Below, in pieces: positions 11,989-22,914 of a stretch of DNA of 64,000 bases. The stretch's first letter is position 1, and every line of letters starts with the position of its first letter. The stretch spans positions 1,922,001 through 1,986,000 of the forward strand of contig JALGAS010000003.1 in NCBI GenBank assembly GCA_023078685.1, given 5' to 3'. The position numbers and the translations under genes are program-made. The notes under the pieces are model-generated. The model was not told the origin of the DNA. It ran no database searches and worked only from the letters and a program-made list of their open reading frames with translations. This DNA comes from Neopestalotiopsis rosae (Eukaryota > Ascomycota > Sordariomycetes > Amphisphaeriales > Sporocadaceae).

Positions 11989-12834
11989 AGCCGAGAAGAG
12001 ACGAGCTCAACACGAGAGATACGAGCAGGAGTAGAAAAGGAAAGGAATAATGAAATGTCTGAATCACTTTGATCAAGTCACTGGAAGTCGGATCGAAATG
12101 CCGAAGACTGCTGCTACGTTTAGAGACCATGCAAAGGAAGTTGGCTGGGAAAGTACATAAATGTAGGCAGCGGCCCACTGCAGAGGGTGTTACTTGGGAA
12201 GCTGAGATACTAACTAGGTAGGTAGTTTGCTAGGCATCAGGTCTACCTAAATACCAGGGTAGTTCTGGCCTGGGACTTGTTTATACTAAAACACCCCGCT
12301 TGAGCTAAATCCAAAGTCTATCTATAGTCTAATTCGACCGACCAACTTGCTCACTCCCGCCCGTTGCAGAAATCAGCGTCCATGTCAAATGGGGACAAAG
12401 TCAACGTATGTGATATGTTGCCTGTTGTCTGTTCACGTGCGCACGCTGTTTTCATCTGGAGGCGCGAATCATCTTGCAACACAAGAATTGGGCAAACAAC
12501 CAAGGCATACATCCACGAAGATGGGACAGAGCAAGATGTCTAGATACTAAGCAAACAAGGTAAAAAAAGACAAGGTATTATCGAACCAAGCAAAAGGTAT
12601 CATCAATTTTGTGTGTATCAACGAGTTGGTACTATGAACTTGAAGCTGGATCTCGTCAAGCGAGTGCCCATAACACATTACTTGCCTATCCTGCAAATGG
12701 CAATTTTACCAATATCCGTCTCTCTAGGGATTTTCCACCGGAACGCCAAAAAAAAATGCAATTGCCGAATTCCTGCTCGACCCGTCTTCGTTGACGTTCA
12801 GCCGAGCCATTACTTTCGCTCATCCACTAGACAC
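11989..12834. other. Intergenic region
   Basis: No supported gene. The right-hand part is the 3' flank of the leftward superoxide dismutase gene. TAGGTAGGTAG-type steps occur near 12210-12230. Confidence 0.5.
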
Positions 12835-13756
12835 TCAGAAAAGAGCAAACAAAGCTGCCATGGCAATCATGCCGAAGCTGGCAACTCCGTTGTCGAGGAC
12901 AGCAGCTCCATTGATGACCGGAGTCTGACTTGCTGAGCCTGAGCCAGAGGTACCGGTAGCGGTCGCAGTGGTCGTAGGCATAACGCCTCCAGTGCCAGTG
13001 GCAGAGTAGGTGGGAGCGATCGAAGAGGTCATATTTGTCGTGGCGTTTCCGTAACCCGACGCGGCAAAATTGGCACAGGTGATGCGCGTCTTGTTGGCAA
13101 AGTGGACGACAAAGCTTCTGTCTTGGATGGAAGCATTGGAACCGATGTTCAAGGATCCAAATTCGTCGTGGAAGGTTGCCTCGAACGGATCTGAAGTGAT
13201 CTTGCCGTACTTGCCACTCAGATCACCGACCTGGCAAGTCTGGGGGAAGGTACTGTTACAGACTGGGTCCTCACCGCGGACAAAAGGGTCGAGGTGAGCT
13301 CCGGTAGCAGTACAGTTACCGTTCGAAGGGACGGCCGACTGGTGGATGTGGTAGGCTGAGTCATGGTTAGAATACTTTTCTGATTTGTGTCTTCTCTGGT
13401 GGGTATGCTTGACTTACGGAAAGGGCCGCCCTCCTTGGGGAGGTTAGAGAAGGAGACGACATAGTCAACACCAACGCCGTTGGGACCCGACTTGACAGTG
13501 ATGGAACCCTTGACATTGCCGTCCAAGGAACCGGCAGTGAAGAAGGCATCCTGAGGCAGGGTACCGACGAAGGAACGGCCGACCTGGTTGTCGGTTACGA
13601 CGGTGGCATTACCAAGGGCCTGAAATTTTATTCTGAATGAGTGCTCTGTTCTGTTGATGAGGAGGCGGAAGGATGACTTACACCTGTGGTGAGGTTCTGG
13701 CCAAGAGTGGCACCGACCCAAAGGGCAGAGGCAGCGGTGATGGCGGAGATGCGCAT
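12835..13756 (-). CDS. Secreted, GPI-anchored Cu-only superoxide dismutase
   Basis: Three exons, 13756-13682, 13619-13418 and 13355-12835, encode 265 residues. A signal peptide begins at Met1 (MRISAITAASALWVGATLG). The SOD fold follows, with PYHIHQ giving copper ligands His95 and His97, GAHLDP giving His113 and FVVHF giving His177. Cys107 and Cys186 sit where the conserved disulfide belongs. After about residue 190 comes a Ser/Thr/Ala/Gly-rich stalk and a hydrophobic C-terminus ending in ALFALF, as expected for GPI attachment. This architecture matches the fungal cell-surface Cu-only SOD family (Candida SOD5 type), which dismutates extracellular superoxide, often of host origin, at the wall. 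Both introns have canonical ends, and the reading frame fits exactly across the joins. The zinc-site residues of ordinary Cu/Zn SOD are not evident. Confidence 0.88.
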
Positions 13757-16700
13757 TTTTGCTGAAGCGATTGGGTTGCTTGTGTTCAATGGTGTTGACT
13801 AGGTCTCAAGCAAGCAATTTGTGCAGTTGCTGAATCGTGTAGAGATACGCAGTATGAGGACGGAGATTGTAGGAATATGCCAGTGTGCTTTTCCTAGGTG
13901 TGAGAGGTGATGTGCTGTGAAGGGGAAAAGGTTGCAAGGTCCCGCGATGGCAGTTGGTTGAATAAAAAAGTTTTTGTGCTGGGCAAATGTCCTAAGCAGC
14001 TGATTACTCCGGTTCAGTCACACAAAGATTGGAAGCAGGTGCGAAGCAGAAGCCGACGAGAAGGGATAGAAGGAGTGAAGTCATCGGCGTGCTCGGCTGG
14101 GCAACCCAAGACTCTTATGTAGGTACAGCCTCATTGATACTCGCACAACCCTTCACCAGCCTTAGCTTATGTCTAGCCGGGTCTCGGCATGACAACCAAC
14201 ATGGACACAGCATCTGGATGATGATGCAAAAAAAAAAAAAAAAAAAAAAAAAAAAGGAAAACCCCTGGTCTCAATGGAAGTGGCTTCTTGTCCCGTACCG
14301 TACACAGGGCAAGAGGCTTGGGGTAAATTACATCGGAGCTGGACATGCAGTACTAAGGTAGCAACAAAGCTCAAGGACTTATGCATCATCCACATCATAG
14401 ACAACGGTAAGGAAGCAAGGGATGGAACCCCCGAATTCCAATGGGGGACAAAGGACAGCCAACCAATCTACATGAGCTGTGAGCACAAGACAATCTACGT
14501 GTTGTTGTGGAGGGACGGACAGCCAAGAAGGCCAAGCTTTTCCTCTCCTGCCTTTACCCGCGAGCAGATTGGGATGGACCAACATGGCCAAGTGTTGGCC
14601 AACCTCCCTAATGTAGGTACTTGCCAATATGATAGGTGATTGGCGCCTTGAGCCTGGAGCTTGAGGAGATTGGGGGGGCAAGAAGAAGGACCAGTGCCAA
14701 AAAGATCAATGTTTGCCCGTTTGTTTGGGGTTGGATCTAGCGGCAGATCTGCAGAAACAACGACAGAATCAGGGCTGACAGAAAGTCTTAGCGCTCTGCT
14801 AGACCTGCGCAGGCCTGAGACTGGTAGGCTGTCAGATCCCCAGACAGTTCTGCATAAGAAAAAATGATAGGACGTGAGGAGCGAGAGGAACCCTGATCCG
14901 AGCCTGTCTAAAAAAGGAACTGCGGTCAGCCGTGGCAGTGCGCAGCACCATTATACGGGCTGCAAAGTAACATAGGTAAATAGATGTACTGTATTATTAT
15001 ACCACCAAGATGGGTATAACATTGGGGGCGGGTGTATCCGGCACTTTGCCTGCCTCTGTTTCGTCCTTCAGTTGCCCGAGACGATGTGCAGACTTCTTTC
15101 TCTATTCAAAGACAGAAATGATGATCGCCAGATTTGCAAAAGTGATAGAGCACTGTTCTTGTCCCCCTTGGTAATTTCCCCCCATATTGCAAGGGAAGCC
15201 AACGTGCTGCCAACTGTCTGCGCTATGTCCCAGGGGTGCCTTGCAGCGATCGCTAAACTTAGACTCTGAAGCCACCGGCGCTTATTGGGGGGCTTTGGGG
15301 TCCTTCTGGGGGCTGAGAACCTTAAAATTGTACATCAACGAAGCGCGTACGGAGTACTGCAAGTTACCGATGTGTAGGTAGGCTGCCGATTACAGCCCGC
15401 TGGTTCGAGGATTCGGTAAACATAATTGCCTGTTGGCCCCTTGCAGTCATATACAGCATGTGTTTATCTTGTTTGTGTTGCTTAGACAGAAACATCTGAT
15501 GTTTTTTGACGTTAATGAATGCTTGCCAAGTTGCTTGGAAGTTTGGTATCGATAAGTCATACCCATCTGACTGGAGTGACGCAGTAATCTTTGCTGCCAT
15601 CTACTACGCAGTGCATTTTTCATCCCAAGTTTGCGGCTGAATTTGGGAGGAGGAATGTCAGTGACGCGTTGATCCTTTCAGGCTGTAACTTATAACCAAC
15701 CTGACAGGCGGAACGAGATATATCATTACCCCACGAATGGCTAGTTTATCCCAGGAGGGCATGCTGGACAAGGTATTTATTGGTATCCTTGTCGGTAGAA
15801 AAGTAATGATGATAGCATGAGTTCGTTGGTAGCAAGTATATGCGTGCGCTGTCTGGTGGTCGTTTGCGTGACGAATGTATGTAAGCGTATCGTCACAATT
15901 AGATTGACATTCATCTTGCCTAATTTGTGAACTTCACAGGTCGATAGTGCCTTGGGGAAATGCAAAATCTTCGGCACTTGAAATTCAATTCTTATACTAT
16001 GCCGGGCTTGAGGGAACTATATCATGATCCTCGCTCATGCATATTGTTCATCCCTAGAATTGCAGAAACATTGGGCTTCGGCATCAATCATCATCAGAAA
16101 CTTCAACTACTATCACTCTACCATAAGCCATGCGCCGGTGGCAGTTGAGGGAAAGGAGAATTATCAAGAAAAAACGTCGTGCAGATACAATCCCGCTGCA
16201 CATCAGTCCCGTCTTGCTCTCTGAAATATTATTTTCGTAGAGAAGAATTACAAATTCAACAGACGAAGAATAGTGTTCCCGAGCTGTCTGCGCGATGCTG
16301 CAGGACTATGGATGCATTGAGCATGAAGTCTTTCGATTGCGGCTATAACTATATAACCTAGCCACTTAAAGCCGCTATCCAATCCTTCACTTTCAGGCTG
16401 GAGCTACGCAATCACAAGAACATGATACACAACTCCAATGATATTTAGGACTCATCAAATAAGGTAATATGATCAATAATATCAAGTAGAGACATCGCGC
16501 AAGAAAAGAATTGTCAAGTAGGTAGAACTATCTATTGCTCGCGACCTCTCCTACGACCTTGGAAGCAGTACGATATGTGCCTGCTGCCGCCAAATGCAGT
16601 GCGGCAGCGGGACTACCTAGGCGCTTCACTGGAAGAAGCCAGGTGTGGGACCCAGCCGACCAGCAAGCACGGGAAGCTTGGGCCACCCAGGCGGTCGGCC

Positions 16701-16903
16701 CAAACCGCTGACTTCATCGCCGACGACAACGTTCAACCCATTTGAGGCCAAAGCTACTGTAGGCGTGAGGCAATCCAGAAGTTTACCATCGCCAAAATCA
16801 ACCAACATCGCCAGCGAAACCCCCCATCTCGCGCACGACAGTCTCCCTTTTGTTTTCTTTGTTCCAAAACGCAAGCGCTTTTCCTCACCCCATCTCGCCC
16901 ACC
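13757..16903. other. Intergenic region with A-tract
   Basis: About 3.1 kb with no supported gene. It must hold the promoter of the leftward SOD gene and of the rightward V-ATPase subunit gene. A 28-A run lies at 14228-14255. Several short open frames were examined and rejected for lack of any family or splice pattern. Confidence 0.55.
14228..14255. repeat. Poly-A tract, 28 nt
   Basis: Twenty-eight consecutive A residues preceded by GATGATGATGC. It could be a simple homopolymer or the tail of an old retroposed copy; no retroelement body was recognised next to it. Confidence 0.95.
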
Positions 16904-17427
16904 ATGAAGCCCGTCGTAGGTTCCATGCAAGCCTGGTCTTGGTAAGCTTTCGCCTCCATCCGCGAGCCAAAAAGGCCCTCGTTTACCACTTTACACACAC
17001 TCTGGGCGACGATCAAGTCAAGACAACCAAATGACCATTACCGCTGACACTAGAGAAAAACGAATATAGCGTGGTCATCTCGGCCTTTGCGATCCTCATC
17101 CTCTCCGTCATCGGCTCCCTCTTCCGCAACGGGCACCACGAGTTCCTCGGCAGCACCGAGGACCCGGATCCCAAGGTCGCTGGCGAGGTCGCGAGCACCA
17201 TTTTCATCGCCGTTCTCGTTTACATCGTATGTGGTTTTTCTCCTCGAAATCATCTCCCCCCGGATTCCATAATCTCCCCAGATCATCTGTGTCGAGTCGA
17301 AAGCGGTTCCAAAACATTCAGATGCGTGTGCTAACATGAGATATCATCAAAGGGGTTCTTGGTCTTCTGCGGTTTCCAGGGCATGCTGCACGTCAGGGAA
17401 TCGAGGCGAGGCGCGATTGCTCTTTAA
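16904..17427 (+). CDS. V-ATPase Vo subunit f / RNase kappa-like small membrane protein
   Basis: Three short exons, 16904-16941, 17070-17226 and 17353-17427, encode 89 residues. Splice sites are GTAAGC...ATAG and GTATGT...AAAG, and both joins keep frame. The protein starts MKPVVGSMQAWSCVVISAFA, has two hydrophobic helices (about residues 13-29 and 56-75) and contains RNGHHEFLGS and VFCGFQ. Recalled family features, namely an AW(C/S)C-type start, a helix followed by an acidic DPDP-type loop, and the F(C)GFQ end, match yeast Ypr170w-b and animal RNASEK, now assigned as subunit f of the membrane Vo sector of the vacuolar proton pump. It should act in vacuolar and endosomal acidification. Most of the gene lies in exons too short to stand out alone, so automated annotation easily misses it. 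Confidence 0.82.
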
Positions 17428-18121
17428 GATGGGCGGACAGAGATAGAGGGACAGACGACAGGGGTGAACGATACGGCGAATAGACACTAAACACTGAGCT
17501 GTATGTTGCGGGCGTTATGGGTTCAATTTGTGGTTTTCTTCAGCATTATTCCAGGCGATGGGCCAGCGGAGGAGAAAGAGATGGAGCAATGGCACGGTAC
17601 ATGGAGATGCCAAAATCGCCTCGTCGTTGTTTGGAGGTCGCGGGCCTTTCTCAGACACTGTTGTCTTCCGCGACACAACGAAGCGACGATTCGAGACCGG
17701 ATATGGCAGCTACGCGCACATACGTGTCGTTATTGGCACTATCCCGACGGACGATGGACGCTTTGGGCGGAGCTTCTGGTTCAATCAAGAGCGAGTGATA
17801 CCGTGTCTTGGTCATGTCATGTATAAATATCGCGTGTCATCAGTAATTTGCATCAAGCAGTTGTCAATCTACCATCATACCCAAATTCCTGCACGACACG
17901 TTATGCTGCTTACGTTAATCACGTCAACATGTCGCCAGCGTCCGCCATAGTTATTCAAGTACTAGATATATTTCAGCTTGCGTATTTTCATGAACATGTC
18001 AACCAGCGAGACCCCGAGTCTGCGTCATTTCAAGGCACGAGTGCGAAATATTTTGGTAGAAATTATTAAATTGGATTCAAAGTACCCAGAGTTTGTGCTG
18101 GTTGCAGCTACTGATATCTAT
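17428..18121. other. Convergent intergenic region
   Basis: This lies between the stop of the rightward V-ATPase subunit gene and the stop of the leftward SAT4-type gene. A 140-codon frame at 17528-17950 overlaps two others in different frames and has no recognisable family, so it is probably 3' untranslated sequence. Confidence 0.5.
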
Positions 18122-19445
18122 CTATGGTGTGGGTGAAGCAAGGGCAATGGTAAAGTTCGGGGTCCAAGAGCCCGGCCGCGGCCTTTGATCTTCGTGACCC
18201 AAACCGAACTCGATATCTCGATCTCGATCAATCATTTCGTACGTCTCCATGGTCTGTCGCCGCGAGGATATAGCCTCGTAGGTCTTCAGCGCCTGCTCCG
18301 AAGTGGTTGACCCGGAAGCAAAATGTCCCTTTGGACCATTGGCCTGGGCGGAACCTATTCCATTGTTGCCCGGCTGGGGCAGCTTTCTCAGGCTCCGCGA
18401 GGCGCGCCACTTTCTGACGCCGCCGCGTCTCCCGCTTCCAGAACCAGAGCGGCGGCTGCGGTTGAGGCCAAAGCCCCAGGCCTTGAACAGCGGCCTGATG
18501 GCTGCTATCGATCCGGCCATGATCCCCAAGGACGGCTCAATGACGGACCAGGCCGCGAGACTGACGGTGTCGAAGAGGAAATCTGCGGATATGGCGATCC
18601 GCTTGACGTAGGGGATGCGTATGAACAAGGCGAGACCGGCACTGGCCATAAGATGTCAGACTATTTCCTTCCATGAAACCAAATATTCAACAGCGAAAGT
18701 ATGACTCACACAAGTCCCATGCCGAGGAGAATGGCAATACTGATTTTCGTTCGGCGGTTGATATTCACCTTCCAGAGCATGGCGATGGGCAGCAGTCCGA
18801 GGACCCAGTCAGACACGGCACTGACGCTGCTGTGTACTATCGTCGCGATCGGGACTACGTCGTGATCCATGCAGGAGCCTGTGACACCCGGAACGCCCAC
18901 CGGACCCTGCCAGAAATAATTCGGCGGGAGACATTGGAGTGCCATCAGAAAGAAGTACACAATAGATATCAACCAAATGATGGTTATATTGACCCAAATG
19001 GTCCATTTCTGCCATGGCTTAGTCGCCAATCTCAGGATGAAAATGGCAATAGACGTTCGAATGAGACCTGAGAGAGGCGCGTATAGAACCTCACAGAGGT
19101 ACCATGCACGCAAGGCTACTTCGATTCCCGCTGGTGTCAGTTCTTCCGTGTGTTTCCCCGTACCACCCACAGCGACTCCATGGACGGCAACGACGCCATA
19201 CGCAGTGTATACAGCCTGTTCGCGTGAGTGGATGAACAAGGGGAAGCCATCAGAGTTTTCCAGAGGAGAGAGCTTACAAGACTTGCAAACATGAACCAGT
19301 CATCCGAAAGAACCCTCCTCTGCATGAAGACCTTGACGTACAATCGGAGCAGACATATTACCCAAGCAAGGACGAGGAACACAATCTGAAGGATCACCAG
19401 GCGCGTGCCATCCGGGTTGACGTCAAATCCCAGGTTTTGGGCCAT
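18122..19445 (-). CDS. SAT4/rhodopsin-domain (PTH11-like) seven-helix membrane protein
   Basis: Three exons, 19445-19278, 19215-18710 and 18641-18122, encode 397 residues. About seven hydrophobic helices fill residues 15-280, followed by a polar, Arg/Ser-rich cytoplasmic tail. Family marks include LRLYVKVFMQRRVLSDDW after helix 1, GTGKHTEEL in a loop, LSGLIRTSIAIFILRLA, a loop with CLPPNYFW paired with a later Cys, and SVIEPSLGIMAGSIAAIRPL near the last helix. This is the fungal integral membrane (SAT4/rhodopsin-like) family, which includes PTH11-type receptor candidates. No N-terminal CFEM domain is present. Ligand and role are unknown. An in-frame ATG lies 150 nt upstream at 19595; I prefer 19445 because the protein then begins just before helix 1, as is usual for the family. 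Confidence 0.85.
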
Positions 19446-21902
19446 CGTTTCTGGCGAGAGGAAACCCAAGTAAGATCCAAACCTCCGAGCATATTCTTCA
19501 CCATCAACAAGGTGGCATTTTCTTGATATTTCTATCAACCGCCATGAGACAAAAAGAAACCGCCGGTTGCACCTTTGGCAAGCACCTCGTGGCACTGTAG
19601 ACGCTGAATGTGAAGTCTTTCCTCAAGGAATTATATATCGTGTGACGACGATTTGCTTCTTCTCGCTTGGTTGTGTTCCCCGACAGAAGTTGTCAAATGT
19701 AGAAGCAATATCAGTCTCGAGTCCAGGCGAACAAAGGCGAGAGAGCACCTTCGTCTGCTGTCATTAAATCACTTTTTGCCCTTGGGGAAGAAAACCCGAT
19801 GGGTATAACCACGGAGACAATTTGCCGTGCTCCAGGTGTGTAGCACAGCAGTCACATGGATTTACATTGCTCAACCTCGGACCACATGGATCTTGCAGGC
19901 GAGGCAGGCACAAGGCTCCCTGTCCGCCGAGGGTGAGAAAGTGCCGGGGCGCTGAAACACAACTCCAATGTCGTGCAAGGCTGGTTTTGCTGCAGCATGG
20001 GCATAGCCGGCTTCGCACTGCAGAAACCGTCGCGTCCGTTGGCTGTCATTATGTATATCGGACTTGATATTTCCGAGTCATTGGCCCAATTAGAAGTTTT
20101 GGTGACGCCTGGGTAAATACCAGCATGCTTGGGTCTTGCTGCTCAACAGTAATGCGAAAAGCAATTCCAACGTCCCCGCATCAAGTCTTTCCATGACCGT
20201 TGGATTATCTAAGTTGATGGACTGAGCAGTCGCAGGTTTCCTCGGAGTAAAACAATGAAGAATTTCGACGTGTCTGAGATTACCGATCTCTCGGTTTCGT
20301 ACCGAGATGCAGGCGCGAAAACCTGGTATTGGACATTGGGGAAGATGGAGAGGACCATGGCGGAGGAGGTCCGAGAGGCCTCTGTCCCCTCTCGGGCTTC
20401 TCTTTCAGCCCTGTCGATATACACAGGTTTTGATTGATCGCCTGCACCTGCCTTCGCGGTGGATGTGATTCCGTACGGTTTGGGCCAGCCCCAAGAGGAG
20501 ACGAATGCCACCACGCGAGCCACGGTATCATCTAAAACGACAAGGTATGTTCTATGATGCCTCCAACCGGACCGGGAAGCCGCATTAGTTATGCACACAT
20601 TGTGACTTGTTCTAGAACTTTGATTAGCCAGGATAAGAGGAACAGACGGGCTTGAAATCCCGACTAGGTCATGATTGCGATTGATGAGTTGTGAAATGAA
20701 AGATAGATTATCGGACCCCCCACAGGATCTCGTGGCGTCCCGGAGGGGTAGCAATCTCGATAAACGTGTTTGGGCAGTGCCATGGTATTGGGTCAACGAT
20801 CTGTTGAAGTTTGGCAGACTTGATGAAGCGAATTCAAGTCATCTGAACGTTTGGCATCGCGGCGTTGGTGTCATAACAAGGGCATGGTCTCCCGACATGA
20901 CAATCGTGAAAACGGGCGTCGCCATTAGCCCGGGTACGCTAAACAAGAGAACCAGGATACCGGGACAAATCCGAGATATTCTCTGACTGATCAGCAGGTC
21001 ATGAACGCGGATGCACGACTTTACCTCTCTGTCGGTATCTGGACCATTTTCTCTTCATAGTATAATTCATGTCTAAATAACATCTAGAACATGATGGACT
21101 CATACCTAGTGCGGGTAGGTCGGTAAGTGTTGTCATTTGTTTACTATGGGTACAACATTAAAATAGAGCCCTGCGGGATCGACATCGGCACGGGTGGAAC
21201 TCCACTAAGGGACACCAAAATATAGCACCTCTCTGACGCTATGGTTCTCCACTCACGTACGGTTAGACAGTGGATGCCAAAAGCCTACTGAATACAACGC
21301 CCATACAGATACATCAAGTCGGGATATCAGCCATTGGGGGTTTGCATGCACCCTTCAAAGGTGCAGAATATACATGGCAAGATGTGGGAGAAGTGCTTTC
21401 CTCCTCTCTGCCCGTCAAAGGATGCGGGGAACGTATCAATGCAAGCGACAAGACTCGAGGAATGCATCGTACTCCAACTACAACCTGGGCGAATCACTGC
21501 TTTGGTGCAATCATTATACCATCACGCTGCTATTTCTCAGCATACCGTCTATATTCAGCACGATGCCTCTCATGACGATCAAGTTGTCTTGTCCTTCTGC
21601 AGAGCGGAGCAAACTCTCCTGACGAACCTCTCTGTGATGCAGTATTCTTTGCATAGGGCAGGCACGAAAAGCGGCTCCGACGGTGGTATGATGTCATCAT
21701 CTACGACAAGACCCATCATCACCATGTACGCCATCGAAGTTCATCGGTCCCCTATTTTCTCTGGGCCGTTCGTAGATTTCTGTGCGCAAGACGTCAGAGC
21801 GGTACAAAAAGAATATTACAATCCGCTCTTCTGAAGTTTGTCTTCTGGCTCACCTCATTCATCCACGAATTCCTTTACCAGAACCTCAAATCTGTTACAA
21901 TC
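19446..21902. other. Intergenic region with a possible acetyltransferase relic
   Basis: No intact gene. The left part is the promoter of the leftward SAT4-type gene and the right part that of the rightward dehydrogenase gene. On the minus strand near 20.4-20.6 kb there is a stretch resembling part of a GNAT acetyltransferase, described as a separate low-confidence entry. Confidence 0.5.
20260..20940 (-). pseudogene. Possible GNAT-acetyltransferase relic
   Basis: On the minus strand, an ATG near 20926 begins MATPVFTIVMSGDHAL and stops soon after. Downstream on the same strand lies RTYLVVLDDTVARVVAFVSS followed by a WGWPKP turn (about 20560-20470), then REAREGTEASR. The pattern of an MATPxFTI start, a central LVV-DD-VARVVAFV strand and a Trp-Pro turn resembles small fungal GNAT proteins. 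However, the frames do not join, and no acetyl-CoA-binding Q/RxxGxG/A motif is intact. I read it as a decayed copy or as chance similarity. Confidence 0.2.
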
Positions 21903-22914
21903 ATGTCGTCTGGCGAGCAGTTCAAGTCTGGTGAGTTTTTATGAAATCGTGCAGCAATTGCTCTATGAGACCTGCATCTAAACAATCATAGGCTTCCTGC
22001 CAAATCCCACGGATCAGTCGTTCCCTGGCAAGGAACAGAAGCTGCCCGTTGAAGCAATCTATGACCAGCTGCCCGATTACAATGGCGGCTTCCAAGACTA
22101 CAAGGCTGCCGGCAAGCTGAAGGGAAAGAAGGCTCTCATCACGGGAGGCGATTCTGGCATCGGCCGTGCCACCGCTCTCCTGTTCGCCATGGAGGGCGCA
22201 GACTCGACCATTGCTTATTTGCCAGACGAGCAAAAGGATGCCGAAGAGACCAAGAAGCTCGTAGAGCAGAGAGGAGGAAAGTGCCATCTGTTCACCACAG
22301 ACTTGACTAGCCAGAAAAACTGCGAACAGCTCGTCAGCGAGGCTCTTCATGCCATGGGAGGCATTGATATTCTTTTCAACAATGCTGCCTACCAAATGAT
22401 GAAGGATGACATCTCCGACATCTCGGAGTAAGCAGCCCTATTGTCCGTCGAAGAAATCTTCAGCAATACTGACACGCACATCAGGGATCAATGGCTACAC
22501 ACTTTCAACACCAACATTCACCCCATGTTCTACCTGTCCAAGTACGCACTGCCTCACATGAAGCCAGGTGCGACCATCATCAACAACGCCAGCATCAACG
22601 CCTACATTGGTCGTCCTGACCTGCTAGACTACACCTCCACCAAGGGCGCCATTGTCTCATTCACTCGAGGATTGAGCAACCAATACGTCTCCAAGGGCAT
22701 TCGTGTCAATGCCGTTGCTCCTGGTCCCGTCTGGACTCCTCTCATTCCTGCCACCATGACCGAGGAGGCACAGAAGCAGTTCACCGCACCAATGGGTCGA
22801 CCAGCTCAGCCATCTGAGATTGCTACTTGTGTGGTCTTCTTGGCTTCAGCTGATAGTTCGGTGATCAGCGGTCAAACTATCCACTGCAACGGTGGTACCG
22901 TCGTCAACGGATAG
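21903..22914 (+). CDS. Short-chain dehydrogenase/reductase, general-stress type
   Basis: Three exons, 21903-21930, 21992-22427 and 22485-22914, encode 297 residues. The classical SDR plan is complete: the nucleotide-binding motif TGGDSGIG at residues 60-67, NNAA at 139-142, catalytic Ser191 in NNASINAY, and Tyr204/Lys208 in YTSTK. The 55-residue N-terminal extension with QSFPGKEQKLP and YNGGFQDYKAAGKL is typical of the SDR group related to bacterial YghA/GsiB-neighbour stress oxidoreductases and fungal homologues. It is probably an NADP-dependent alcohol or aldehyde reductase, but the substrate cannot be read from sequence. The protein ends with the usual SGQTIHCNGG segment. Both introns are canonical. 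The frame at the first and third exons is fixed by the motifs, so the start at 21903 is secure. Confidence 0.92.

Noticed and set aside
17528..17950. 140-codon plus-strand frame after the V-ATPase subunit gene
   Set aside because: It overlaps two other open frames and shows no domain; most likely 3' untranslated sequence.
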